Positions 31,045 through 41,955 of a stretch of 64,000 nt of DNA are shown in pieces. The translations under genes and the position numbers were made by a program. Under the pieces are notes generated by a model, which worked only from the letters and a program-made list of their open reading frames with translations, did no database searches and was not told the DNA's origin. This stretch comes from Xiphydria camelus (Eukaryota; Arthropoda; Insecta; Hymenoptera; Xiphydriidae). Positions within the stretch are counted from its first letter, which is position 1. Each line of letters starts with the position of its first letter. The stretch lies in assembly GCA_963678675.1 (NCBI GenBank), contig OY783200.1, positions 18,282,603 to 18,346,602 of the forward strand, given 5' to 3'.

Positions 31045-31539
31045 GCATATATCTGCAAGGCCTGCAAGCGAACGAGTGCGTGGAGGGGCAACGGAACAGC
31101 GAGCCACGATCGTCGCTCATACGTACACAGAAGAGTGCGTTGTCTGTATATACAAACTATTTCGTGTATTTGGGCAAAGCCCGGACAATCCCGGCAAAAA
31201 ATTTACTAGCAATGGTAGATCAAAAACACAATATAGAATATATTTTACGGCAATAAATGATATCCATCGTATTATCTATTAATACCGAGTTAATATTGCG
31301 TAGTTTTTAATTTTATTTACTACTAATTAAACCAATTATCAATATTTTAAACATGAACATGGCATGTAACTTTTGGTTGAGGTTGTCGCGGAGGAACTAC
31401 CTTAAATGCTGGTAAACGGAAAAATCTTTAATAAATTAATAATGCGAACAATACATTTCACTGGTAAGAGCACTGAACAGAGTTAAATATGTTATGGCAT
31501 GGGTATCTACAGATATCTAAATGTTATAGTCTTAACTGT
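31045..31539. other. Unassigned DNA
   Basis: Somewhat GC-rich to 31210, then AT-rich. Nothing recognised. Confidence 0.35.
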
Positions 31540-32060
31540 CCGGCTACTGGTACATTTACCTTATAAGTTATTGGTGTCAGAATGGAAAGGCCTGTTGCAA
31601 GTAGTATTTTGCCAGCAATCTTACGCTAATGAGGTAGCAAACGATGAATTGATCGACAGTAAGTCCGGTGAGAATTTATAAGTGCTCTTCGACAATGGAA
31701 TGAAAGATGGTAATCGGTGTTGTAAGTTGTTGGAACAGAAAGGCCGATGGCAAGTCATGGTTCGCCAATTATCTTACGTTAAAGAGGTAACAAAAGATGA
31801 ATTGGTCGATTGCACGCATCTTCGATGAGGATTTATGAGGTTTTGTCGATATTGGAACGAAAGATAGAAATCGGTAGCGTAAATTGTTGTTGGAGTTGGA
31901 ATAAAAAAGCCTACTGCGAGTCATCGTTTATCAATAATGTTATGCGAAAGACTGTACACGCTGATCGTTCGTGCTGGGTGTGGCTTTTAAGCAATTGGCA
32001 TTTGATCCACCAATTAATGGCAAGATTTTATTGTTCAGTAAGAATGAAGGGGAGTTCGAG
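31540..32060. repeat. Degenerate tandem repeat, about 155-165 bp, three copies
   Basis: GGAA-AAAGGCCTGTTGCAAGT near 31581, GGAACAGAAAGGCCGATGGCAAGT near 31732 and GGAATAAAAAAGCCTACTGCGAGT near 31898 begin the copies. Each continues with RCAAACGATGAATTGRTCGA-like and GATGAGGATTTATGAG-like words. The open frame at 31810-32136 is incidental. Confidence 0.75.
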
Positions 32061-32341
32061 CATTCATCAGTACTTGTTCTACAAAACAATAAAGTTGATA
32101 TTATTACTCGAAGGGACAAATATTAACCGAATTTAGCTACATCTTACATGAAGCTCTAGACCGTAATACCCTGTTTATACAGTAGTAACGGAATCTAAAT
32201 GATTATAACGTATTTAGAACTGATAAAGGTAGAATAACATGTCTTAGATTCGAAGATAGAAACTTCTCAATGTTATTAAGAGTCGATACATTTTCGATGC
32301 TATAACGATTGGGTATATTATCTAGAGATTTTCAACTTGAA
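32061..32341. other. AT-rich spacer
   Basis: Nothing recognised. Confidence 0.4.
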
Positions 32342-32343
32342 TA

Positions 32344-33066
32344 GGGAACTTGCATAAAATTTTATTTTGTATGAAACACAGCAAACATAATAGTTAAAGT
32401 TATTCAAAACACAGTACCAATAGTAAAAACTTGATAAAAAAACTTCTACCCCAAAAACATTACTTTAAAAGTAGCATGGCCACGCCTCCCCAGTGAAACT
32501 CCGCGTTGTGGGCGGCACTATCGTGACGTCACTAGCCGGTAACGGTTTGCCTGCGCTAGATATCTAGGGTTAATTATCTCGAAAACTATTCAGAAGTTAT
32601 CGAGACATACTGCGTTAAAAATTTAGAGAGTTTTAAGACGAAACGATTGGTTCTTATCTCATTTTATTACGATGAATAGTTCTTGAGATATCGCATTTTG
32701 TACATAAAATTTATATACAAAGTGCAATATCTCGAGAACTATTCATCGTAAAAAAATGAGATAAAAACCAATCGTTTCATCTTGAAATTCTCTAAATTTT
32801 TAACGCAGTATGTCTCGATATCTTCTCAATAGTTTCCGAGATATTTAACCCTAGATATATCTACCGCAGGCAAACCGTTAACGGCTAGTGACGTCATGGC
32901 GCGGCGTGCCGCTCGACCGGCTGTTTCAAGTGGGTGGAGTTTATCGCAAACTTTATTAATCTTTTGTGGCTTAATTTCGCGCCAGAAAATAAAATAAAAA
33001 ACACGTCCCAAATTTGTTTACGTGCTCAATCCATTTATGATGTTAAAAAAATATGTGCAAGTTCCC
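32344..33066. mobile_element. 723-bp TA-site element with GGGAACTTGCA ends and palindromic centre
   Basis: TA at 32342-32343 and 33067-33068 flank ends GGGAACTTGCA. The centre (about 32524-32900) is a long palindrome: GTGACGTCACTAGCCGGTAA and the complement of TTAACGGCTAGTGACGTCAT, then ATACTGCGTTAAAAATTTAG and its complement, meeting near 32710. Confidence 0.8.
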
Positions 33067-33068
33067 TA

Positions 33069-34000
33069 TTGAAATAATAATATTTGAGACTTAATCAAGA
33101 TCCCAATTCGAATAGGTAATAAATATCAATCTCCCAAAATACCGAATTTTAGTCTAAAAATTTATTGAGGGATTCAATAGGACTCTTTTACGAAACCTTA
33201 TAGAGATAATCTGGAAATGTAACGTTTACATCATAGGATTCCTGTGAGGAAAGTAGTACTACTCCTTGAATTCGAATCAGTAACAAAATTTCAGTTAAAT
33301 CTACATAGGTTATTGAAATTTCACTGATTGCCACTGACGTGACTCATTCAAATTAGAAAGTATGAAGCACGCGGGTCGAAGGATTTAAAATATCGAAGGA
33401 AAAGCGATTGATCGATGGATCACAAACGAGAGAAGCGCAGAGGTGGGCGCGCATCGGGAGTGTCTTAGCTCTCTTCTTCCTCCGCAAGTCTCGAGGAGAA
33501 CCCCTTCATGTGTCGAGGTGGACATTTTCCGGCCAATCCTCGTTAGGCTAATCCCGGTGTTTCTGCTCGGACTTTGATGTACGATTCGGCCGCAGGTGTG
33601 GGATTATCGGCGATAGCTGTAATAGCTTCGACGTCGATCGACGAGTGATGTGGCTTCGAGTGTAGAAAAAAACGACAAGACTTGGAAATATTATTCATAA
33701 CTTGGCTCTGCGCAGCATAGACACGCATCTCTCTCCTTTTCTTGTATTTCCTTTTTTTCCCTCGTGTCTGTATAACTCGAGTTCAAATATCCTTTCAACG
33801 ATTATCCCAGCATATCTGTGCTAGATTGAAGTGAAATTGGGCAGCTTTATTCTCTCTTGTCTTTATTTCAGCATGGCGAACAGCTACAATCCCTGATCAA
33901 ATTAATAGCAAGTGTTCGATTCTTGACTGCCTTCATTAGGTAAAATCAATGATAAAACAGTAAATGTGAAGATGAAAAAGAATTAAATGCACATTTCAGA
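33069..34000. other. Unassigned DNA with a GC-richer centre
   Basis: About 33400-33740 is GC-richer and has one minus-strand frame (33543-33728) without a domain. The rest is AT-rich. Confidence 0.35.
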
Positions 34001-34195
34001 TGGAGAATAAAATAGTTGTGGCAACTATTTTGGTGACAACTATTCAAACTTGGTAATTACCGTTAGTTTTTATAATTATCATAACTATTCATAATTACCA
34101 TAATAAAGAAATAATTGCAAAAAGTATTAAAAAAAACTAGTACATGGTTATAAAACTCTAATAGTTGTGATCAGAGTACTAGTTGCCATAAATAT
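34001..34195. mobile_element. AGTTGT-family MITE copy 3
   Basis: GGAGAATAAAATAGTTGTGG then CAACTATTTTGGTGACAACT and CTAGTACATGGTTATAAAACTC. The right terminus is not clear. Confidence 0.65.
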
Positions 34196-34261
34196 TTTCT
34201 TCTCTAGAGAAGCAATTACAACGATTAAATCAATCGTAATCTCAACACTTTATGTTTCCAT

Positions 34262-35222
34262 GTTACAGGAAGAGAAAAGAAGTGGTTGTGACAACAACAC
34301 GCGCACACATTTCTGTCACAACTTTTTGCTCTTGGTGATCGGAACTAGTTCATTATACAGGGTGTAAAAAAAGTCCCGGGACGGCCGAATATTTTGAAAA
34401 ATATGCGTCGCATAGAAAAACAAAAAAACACGTATTCAATAGTTTCAAAAGTTCTATCCAGCCATATAAAATTCGACTCCCCTCCTCCCACCCCCGCTAG
34501 GGAGCGGGGGGTAACTTCAAAATTTTTAATGGAAACCCCCAATTTTTATTGCAGATTCGGGTTTTACGTGAGAAACAAGAAACTTTTGTCTGAAGTATTT
34601 TTTTGAAAATCCGAATCTGCAATAAAAGTTGGGGGTTTCCATTTAAAACGTTGAAATTACCCCGGCGGGGTAGGAAGAGGGGGTCGAGTTTGGTATGGCT
34701 GGATAGAACTTTTAAAAATATTGAACCCGTGTTTTTTGTTTTGAAGTTTTTTTCCATGAATTTTTAGGATTTCATATTTTTATGTTTCCCCTATCGATTG
34801 GAGCGCCATCTACCCCTGATACAAAAAAATATTTCCGACAAAAGTTTCTTATTTTTTAACGTAAAACCCAAATCTGCAATAAAAATTGGGGTTTTCCATT
34901 AAAAATTTGGAAGTTACTGGCTGGATAGAACTTTTGAAACTATTGAATACGTGTTTTTTTGTTTTTCTATGCGACGCATATTTTTCAAAATATTCGGCCG
35001 TCCCGGGACTTTTTTACACCATGTATAATAGTTGTTAAAACTATTTTTTAATTCATTACAGTTCCCACTACTATTTTCTCATTAATTATAGTTATTATAA
35101 CAACTTTTTGTTATCAGCAATGAAAAAGAGTTGCGACTACTATAATGAACCATAGTTGTAACTACCCAACTTGAATAATTGCGACAAAAATGGTTTCCAT
35201 AACCACTTTTTTTCTTTTCGTG
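34262..35222. mobile_element. AGTTGT-related MITE copy 4, interrupted
   Basis: The left part GTTACAGGAAGAGAAAAGAA, GTGGTTGTGACAAC pairs with the right end GTTATGGAAACC..CTTTTCGTGTAC. The inner words (AATAGTTGTTAAAACTATTT, CATAGTTGTAACTACC) are those of the family. A 666-bp mariner-type MITE splits it. Its last TA (35223-35224) directly borders the next element. Confidence 0.65.
34358..35023. mobile_element. 666-bp mariner-type MITE with long arms
   Basis: TA at 34356-34357 and 35024-35025 flank ends CAGGGTGTAAAAAAAGTCCC and, inverted, CATGGTGTAAAAAAGTCCCG. Arms continue through GGGACGGCCGAATATTTTGA and ATATGCGTCGCATAG. Inner repeats of CCCAATTTTTATTGCAGATT occur in both orientations. Frames inside are incidental. 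Confidence 0.85.
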
Positions 35223-35224
35223 TA

Positions 35225-35697
35225 CACTGAGAAAAAAATATTGTTGTTCTAACTAAATTGTTTAACCCTCTAACGCCCACAGCTACATATATGTAACGCT
35301 TTCCCGCGCGCGACTTTTTCGACCGTGCTATTACGACGAATTACCAGAAACGCTTGTTGTCGCGACAAATCGGTGGAAGAGATTTGGCAACATCGTGTAA
35401 GACTAGTTCTTGATCTAAAATTTGGCACAGTGTGTATTCAAACAACACTGATTAATATACTAAAAAGTTTCCAAAATCCAAGAAAAAAAAATTTCTCGGG
35501 CGTTAGAGGGCTAACACAAGATTAATTTTTGTTAAACTAATTATCCCGTGTTTGGTTAAGCTATATGAAATAACTCAATTTTTTCATTTCATTCAATAAA
35601 ATTCGTTTTGTTGGTATACATTTACCATTTAAATTGCACTGCTTTGTTAAATTAATCCGAACTTATTTATGCCAACAAAAGTTTTTGTCCGGCGGAC
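35225..35697. mobile_element. CACTGAGAAAAAAA-ended MITE carrying a TTAA-site MITE
   Basis: Begins CACTGAGAAAAAAATATTGT right after TA. The likely right end is the TTTTTGTCCGGCG region near 35685-35697, by comparison with the end of the relative at 36121-36470. A 245-bp TTAA-site MITE lies inside. Confidence 0.5.
35266..35510. mobile_element. 245-bp TTAA-site MITE
   Basis: TTAA at 35262-35265 and a mutated CTAA at 35511-35514 flank ends CCCTCTAACGCCCA and, inverted, CCCTCTAACGCCCG. piggyBac-type ends, no coding capacity. Confidence 0.8.
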
Positions 35698-35716
35698 AAT
35701 AAAAGTATAATATTAA

Positions 35717-36114
35717 CCCTTCGTCACTCGCTAGAAACCTAAGACCTTAGGTGGTCGCATGGCGAGCGCTGAGCCACCGTGCTAAACGGACCTCGCTGTT
35801 GCCACATTACCGGCTACTTTGCACTGAGCGGGAGACAACTGTAATTGCGTCGTGGCAACACTGTATCTCGAGCATTTGTCGGAGAGCAACTCGCACTGGG
35901 CGGCTCGGCGCCGCTTTTCCGTTCGTTCGGACAATTATCATTTTTTTTAGTTGTGCAAGTGTATTTTTTGAAAAATTATAGCCGCGGACCATTTAAGAAA
36001 TATTTAAAGGAAGCATTTATATTTTTTTCGAATTTTTCTAATTGTAAAAAATATACAAAATCACTTAAAATCTAAAAACGGCGGCGCCGCGCTCATATAG
36101 CGAGTGACGAAGGG
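35717..36114. mobile_element. 398-bp TTAA-site MITE
   Basis: TTAA at 35713-35716 and 36115-36118 flank exact inverted ends CCCTTCGTCACTCGCTA. The interior is CpG-rich at the left and AT-rich at the right. Open frames (35751-35981 and others) are unrecognised. Confidence 0.85.
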
Positions 36115-36120
36115 TTAACT

Positions 36121-36470
36121 GCATTGAGAAAAAAATCGTTCGATTCAACTAAATTTTGAAGTTACGAGCAGCCAACTAAATATATAGTTATATGAACAAA
36201 TATTTATTTAAAATAGCTAAGTATTTAGAATAGTTACCGTAACTAAACTTTAATTACTTTAACTACATATCGGTGAGGTTTAATTCGGTGAACCTCATGG
36301 TGTAATTGTTTCAAGTAGATATTCACTTGTTTCAACTTCAATTTGGTTGCTGCAACTTTATTTATTTTTCCTTACACTCTTATGGCATTAAAACAATTGC
36401 ACCGTAAGGTTCGCCGTATTCAATTTCACCGATGATTGAATGAAATAAATTTTTGTTCGGTGTGCGTATT
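36121..36470. mobile_element. 350-bp CATTGAGAAAAAAA-ended MITE
   Basis: Begins GCATTGAGAAAAAAATCGTT and ends AATTTTTGTTCGGTGTGC. Internally TTCGGTGAACCTCATGGTGT pairs with the complement of ACCGTAAGGTTCGCCG. It resembles 35225 and 53942 near the ends. Confidence 0.6.
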
Positions 36471-36539
36471 ATACAGAAACACATTTCACGCGTTGTAAAA
36501 TAACCGACTTGTTGAAAAGTCCGAAAAGCTATTAACTCA

Positions 36540-36865
36540 GGAAACTGGAGGAAATCTTTCTGTGATTTCCAGAGATTTTCCGAAATTTCCAGAAATTTGA
36601 AAAGATTTCAAGAGATTTCATGTGAGTTCACTAGGGATTTTATTTGATTTCCGAAGTCACACGGCAGCCGCTGATTTCAAGAGTTTGCAAGAGATTTCCA
36701 AAGATTTTGGGCGATTTCAAATGATTTCCAGCGTGTTCATGGATTTAACAGTCGCCAAAATCTCCTCTGACCGCTGAAGTGATTTCAAAAGAGTTCAAGT
36801 CATTTCAAGAGATTTGCAGAGATTTCAAAAGATTTCTTATATGATTTGTCTATGATTTCAAGCGA
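36540..36865. repeat. Short-period degenerate repeat of AGAGATTTCAA
   Basis: GAGATTTC, AGATTTCAAGAGATTTC and TGATTTCAAG words recur about every 12-20 bases. There is no fixed period, which suggests an old minisatellite. Confidence 0.7.
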
Positions 36866-37385
36866 AATTTCCTAAGTAAGTAGCTCCTCGAGAAAGACCA
36901 CAACAATTTTCCAGTAAGAATTGTTTAATTTCGCCAGCGACTGTAGGTACACATGGTAAAATCTCGTTTTCTCGAATAGCAGAGATGGCGAGTGAACACT
37001 AGATACGTAGCGAAACGAAGTGAAAACCTAGTAAAATCGTGGCTGTGTCCGATGCAAGAGTCTTTTATTTTTCATTTATTTCGCTTCTACTCACACCCTT
37101 TCGTGTCAGTCAATCGCGAGCATTCCACGCGCCTCTTCTTCGACCCCGCGATTCGTATCGCGGCACGGAATTCTGCCTCGCGTTACGGAAGCGAAAAGGA
37201 GAGTATGAAATTGCAGAGAACTGTGCAGGGATCTTGGCAGGAATTTTAACGTGAATGAAGCGTCGACCATGCGCGAGGAAAGTTCAATGCATCGCTTCCG
37301 GTGCGCTGCACGGCTTTCCTCGCTGAATTGAGTTGGGCGGTTGACGGTGAACATACTTTAGCAAAAATTATCACTGGTTCCTACA
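36866..37385. other. GC-richer segment, nothing recognised
   Basis: Overlapping frames at 36992-37249 (plus) and 37106-37354 (minus) lack domains. Confidence 0.35.
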
Positions 37386-37387
37386 TA

Positions 37388-38252
37388 CAGGGTGACATTT
37401 TGAAAACTTGCCACCCCAATATCTCAGAAAGTTACAGAGATTTTCTGAAAAACAAAAATACGGTTTCGGCAGTGGAGAGGGGGAACCAAAATGACATAAT
37501 CGGAGACGCACCCACTCCAACCCCCTTAGGGGTAGCCCCCCCAACTTTGTAATCTTAAATAGCAGCCCCTCGTGTGTGATACAGCGTTGGAAAACTCTTT
37601 AAAAATGCTTTATAGCAACACCAAATTTTGGTACCTTTCGATAAGTAGTTTTCGCGAAAATCGAGAAAGAAACTGCCAGAAGTAAGTTTTGTCAATTTAT
37701 TTATTAAAGGTCAATTATGTTACACTAAATTTTCGAAGTGATTTCCATTATCTGATCTTACTCCCTGCGATTTCTTCTTATGGGGACATCTGAAATCTGT
37801 TGTTTTTCAAACTCAACCAGCAAGCATTAACCAACTGAAACAGAGAATTATGCAAGAATGTCGCAAAATTTCAAGAACATTTGAAAAAATCCGAAAAATC
37901 AATGGAAATCATTTCGAAAATTTATTGTAACGTAATTGACCTTTAATAAATAAATTGACAACTTACTTCTAGCAGTTTCTTTCTCGATTTGCGCAAAAAC
38001 TACTCATCGAAAGGTACCAAAATTTGGTGTTGTTGTAAAGCATTTTTAAAGAGCTTTCCAACGCTATATCACACATGGGGGGTTGCTATTTAAGATTACA
38101 AAGTTGGGGGGCTACCCCTAAGGGGGTTGGAGGGGGTGCGTCTCCGATTATGTCATTTTGGTTCCCCCTCTCCACTGCCGAAACCGTATTTTTTTTTAGA
38201 AAATCTAACTTTCTGAAATATTGGGGTGGCAAGTTTTCAAAATGTCACCCTG
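37388..38252 (+). mobile_element. 865-bp mariner/Tc1-type element with about 360-bp arms
   Basis: TA at 37386-37387 and 38253-38254 flank ends CAGGGTGACATTTTGAAAAC in exact inverted order. The arms contain GGCACCCC-type and CCAACCCCCTTAGGGGTAGC segments and run to about 37740 on the left and from about 37900 on the right. The central segment keeps a transposase tail (37751-37930). Confidence 0.85.
37751..37930 (+). pseudogene. C-terminal fragment of a Tc1/mariner-superfamily transposase
   Basis: A 59-codon frame without an ATG. It starts SDLTPCDFFLWGHLKSVV, which matches the conserved (SP)DLTPCDFFLWG segment around the third acidic residue of DDD/E transposases common in ants and other insects, followed by a helix-rich tail (SINQLKQRIMQECRKI) as in that family. 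The last residues and stop lie in the inverted right arm. Everything upstream, including the first two aspartates and the DNA-binding domain, is gone. The element therefore arose by internal deletion plus arm duplication. Confidence 0.75.
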
Positions 38253-38392
38253 TATATACATATATACAGATATTGTAAAACCGTATAAAAAGTTAGAGAA
38301 AGTACGCGGAGCACGTAGACATATTCTTGAGCAAAACTTTAACTTGAGTTTATTATAGCATACAGCCCTGTGTCTCATTTTCATTCCGATCT

Positions 38393-38612
38393 TGCGCCCG
38401 GAGAAATAAATATTTGTAGCAACTATTTTAGGGATAACTATTAAAGTTTTGTAGGCGGAACTACTTTTTTATAGTTATAATAACATTTTTTAAATTCCGG
38501 CAACAAAATATAGTTCCGATAACAAGAGAAGTCAGTGCTACTGATTATTAAATTCAAACAGTTTTCACTAAAATGATTGTCGCGACTACATTAAATTCTC
38601 TTATTGTTAGTG
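38393..38612. mobile_element. AGTTGT-family MITE copy 5
   Basis: From CCCGGAGAAATAAATATTTG to AATTCTCTTATTGTTAGTG before TA. Inner words GTAGCAACTATTTTAGGGATAAC and CAGTGCTACTGATTATTAAATTC fit the family. Confidence 0.7.
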
Positions 38613-38700
38613 TATATGAGGCATTGCGAACCAGAAGGGCAAACTCAACACTGGCTCTAATGTTGAGTTCGCCCTTCTGGTCGGCAACGCCTCATATGTA
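38613..38700. repeat. 88-bp hairpin with about 40-bp arms
   Basis: TATATGAGGCATTGCGAACC and AGAAGGGCAAACTCAACA pair with TGTTGAGTTCGCCCTTCTGG and CAACGCCTCATATGTA, with few mismatches and a short loop. It begins at the TA that ends AGTTGT copy 5. Confidence 0.8.
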
Positions 38701-38833
38701 CCCTTCTGTATGCATTATTTTTCTAATTTTTATTTCAATTTGAATATTTAAGCCTTTCTTCGATATATTCAATAAATTTCAAGATAATCACTTTTCAACT
38801 TGCCTTTCAATCCCGTCTATCCCACTTTTACAG
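38701..38833. other. Spacer
   Basis: Nothing recognised. Confidence 0.4.
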
Positions 38834-38835
38834 TA

Positions 38836-41000
38836 GGGGAAGCTGTTGTACCTTGGAACGATTATTGAATATTTTAGTTTAACTGATGATTGGGAAAATA
38901 TTTAAACGGCATTTCTCTCTCCTGCTGAATTGATATCTATTCAGGCACATAAGATGTAAAGGAAATTTTACAAATATTGATGCCAAAGTGTTTTCCAACG
39001 TAATTTTTATTAGCTACAAATTATTCCAAGGTACAAGATGGTCTTGTACCATGGAACAAACCTAATGTACCTTGAAATGCAGATAATAACCAACTAAAAA
39101 ATAAATTAAGTAAAAGTTCAAATTATTTAACAATATAAACTTTACCAGATATCGTAGATTAACAAAAGCACATGTAAAAAAGAACAAAACATTTCAGAAA
39201 AAGCAACTTATCAGCTATACTTATTTTCTTTTTGGTGATAAAAAACTCAAAATATGATTTTAGAAGAAATATAAAAATAAATAGTCAATCTATAGCTTCT
39301 TTAAACAAATATCGCACATGTATAATGTTCTAAGGTACAAGATGTATCGATGTTTCAAGGTACAAGAGGGTGCAACATTACTAAAAATGGCTGCCTCCAC
39401 CCCGAAGCTAAGTTTACAAAGAAAAATAACACTGTATTTTTACTCACCATTGAACACTATTACACACAAAATTGTTTAATAGTTTTAAAGTGACCAGTTC
39501 GCAAATTATCTACACACGAATACGATGCTAATTATATTGGGATCTGTCGAATGGCGACATGACCTCTGGCGGCGAAAAAACAAACTAGTTTTAGATAGCA
39601 GTTTTGGAGCTTAACTTCACATTAGAATACGAGAGTGCACATAATAATTTTTTTTTCGCGAAATAACGTCAGAATTCTTAAAACCACGAGTGAAATCGAA
39701 AGGTAGACTTATTTCCTGGCTGTCAAAGTCGTTTAAGGTTGTTGGCCCGAGACAATACACGTAAAAATTTTGGACGCTCTGGGTTAGCTCAGTAAAAGGT
39801 CCGAGTTGAAGCAAAAAGTTTTGGTAAGGTACAGTCTCGTTCTATTCACACACACCTAAGAGTACAATACATGAATTCGTACGCACACAAGTAACGAGGG
39901 ATGGTGTCCACCGTGGCGCAGTCTGTCTCTCTCGGGTTCTATTCAACCTCTTCGTCTGCTTCTTAACCTTACCTCGTTTAGGCTGTGCTCTGTGTTCTGT
40001 TGCCAAGTTGGCGCTCTCAAATCAGTCGTCCCGGCCATTGAGCAAAATAAATGAACTCACTAATTATTTCTCAATAACCAAACGGTCAATTATTTTCGTT
40101 TTTTGCTGTATTCATTGATACTTTTTCTGCACTATATGTTTATTTCATTGAAAAATGTCGAGCCGTTGATTTAAAAAATTTAAATAGATGAAGTCCTATC
40201 TAAACACATGTAAATTTAATTATTTTCAAAAATGTATAACTAAAGTTTGAGACGGTTAATCGTCGTCGGGTTTCGCTCATTCTGTAGTTAATTTTTGGAA
40301 CTATCTACCATAAAAATTTTTTAAAAATATGTCGAGATGACCAGTTACGGGCCAACAACCTTAAATAAAGACGGCATGTCTTTCCATTATTTTACAAAGC
40401 CGGACAAATGCTTCGTGTACACTTCAGACGCGTTTGGAAATTTAGAAAAAATCGATTTTTAGAAAAGTGGATGATAATGTTAAAAATGAAATCAGTTACG
40501 CCGTATGCCAAAGTGTATTCGCATCATTTTTCGAGTGCTGATTATATTTCCGTTGCCTATGCATCTATAAGCTTAACCTAAATGTTTGCTCCAAAACAGT
40601 TATTCTTCAGATGTTCCAGCTTCCAAGAGATTTTAAAACACACTTCCTTTCAAGGAAGTTCCTATTACCCGGTTTTGTATTCGCCCACAGGCAAATTTCA
40701 TTAACGTTAATCATATTTTACGTAAAAAAACTACTTTTAACCCATTGAAATACATTGAACCTGCACTTTTAAAGCCGCCATATTAATTTTAGCTCCGCCC
40801 ATATATGGCGGCTTATGGCGAAAAAACTTATTTTTATTTCACAACCTCAAAATACGTCTGTGACGCGTGAAACATGAATGCACTACTGAAGGCCAAGCAA
40901 GTGAAGATTGTACCCGAATTTTGAGTTGATGGATGGCGATATTTGTCATAAATACGAATTGTTTCAAGGTACACTATCCTCAAGGTACAACAGTTTCCCC
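38836..41000. mobile_element. 2.2-kb TA-site element with GGGGAA ends and iterated AAGGTAC motif
   Basis: TA at 38834-38835 and 41001-41002 flank GGGGAAGCTGTTGTACCTTG and, inverted, GGGGAAACTGTTGTACCTTG. The terminal word GTACCTTGGAA recurs inside in both orientations near 39026, 39045, 39068, 39330, 39355 and 40970-40985. No transposase frame is recognised (39617-39814 and 40834-41067 are unassigned). Another element (39737-40360) is nested. Confidence 0.85.
39737..40360. mobile_element. 624-bp TTAA-site nested element with GGTTGTTGGCCC ends
   Basis: TTAA at 39733-39736 and 40361-40364 flank exact inverted ends GGTTGTTGGCCCG. TTAA targets occur in piggyBac and Kolobok; these ends lack the CCC start of the other TTAA elements here, so Kolobok or another family is possible. 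A CpG-rich patch lies at 39830-40040. Confidence 0.7.
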
Positions 41001-41002
41001 TA

Positions 41003-41118
41003 CAGTTTTTGTTAACAGTCATTGCAATAATTCTTTTAATTCCGATACCTAAATAGAGTTGTGACAACTATAAAAACTAGCGCTGATTACCAAACTCGAA
41101 TAGTTGTTACGACTTCAC
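41003..41118. mobile_element. AGTTGT-family fragment, copy 6
   Basis: ATTCTTTTAATTCCGATACC, GAGTTGTGACAACTATAAAA and CGCTGATTACCAAACTCGAATAG. The left part is missing; it abuts the end of the 38836-41000 element. Confidence 0.65.
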
Positions 41119-41760
41119 GTTCGATTTCCTGACAATTAATTTCCTCGACACGCGGACGAGGCGTCTCCGTCGGATCGACTTTTTCGTCCCAGCAAACTCA
41201 AAGGTCGATTTCGCCCGGACCGTGTATCCAGCCGTAGATTCTTCCCGCAAGACGAGTCGCGAAAAATAAAACGAGTGATCGTTCGTTTCCGCTAGTATTA
41301 TCGGAGCGTGCAAGCGCAGACGCGCGGGCGTTCCGACTCGCGCAATATCGGGTCGAGAGCACGGGTACCCACCAGATACCGGTCTGCCGCGGAGATCGAT
41401 TCGAGGCTCGTGAGAAAATAACGAGGGGATTCGCGCTGCTGTAGCCGAGAGGCGCATAATCGCGCGGGGATCAAAGTTCGCGCGCACAAGCAGGCCGGTT
41501 TGTGTAACGCGATTTTCTCGCGTAATCGACGTTGTCGTCGTCCTCGCAACGGTTTGCAACTTTTTTTCCACCCGTCGCCGCCTCGCCTCGACACGGCGAT
41601 TACAGCACAAGGACGCCACGTTCGTCCCGCGGATTGTATTATTGCAACAGTATGAAGAGTTCCCAGCGGGATGAAGAGGCGGTGGACGACGCCCAGTGTG
41701 ACACTAGGAAATGTCATTCCCGGTTAGAAATAAACGCCGCGTCACGAGCGTACGTCTAGT
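41119..41760. other. CpG-rich island with the longest open frame (170 codons)
   Basis: Minus-strand frames 41107-41619 and 41298-41717 overlap in different frames and a plus frame is open at 41532-41759. They are arginine- and serine-rich and show no domain. This is what CpG-rich non-coding DNA gives by chance. A promoter or untranslated exon is a fair alternative. Confidence 0.4.
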
Positions 41761-41951
41761 CTACTCGTGTATTCAGGAGAAATGTTTCTTTGAAGGCGAA
41801 AAGTTATGGTACGATTTATTCATAAGATTCTGTATTTTTGAATCGAATGCGTCTATCTGTAAATAGATAGAGTTTTGTTCGATTAATATGGATTGTTATA
41901 ATTAAGTAATTTCTAATTAAAATTACGAATGAATCGACTTCAATGAAATTG
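41761..41951. other. AT-rich spacer
   Basis: Nothing recognised. Confidence 0.4.
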
Positions 41952-41955
41952 TTAA

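Noticed and set aside
41107..41619. 170-codon frame, longest in the window
   Set aside because: Low-complexity arginine-rich product, overlapping long frames in other phases and on the other strand, no domain.
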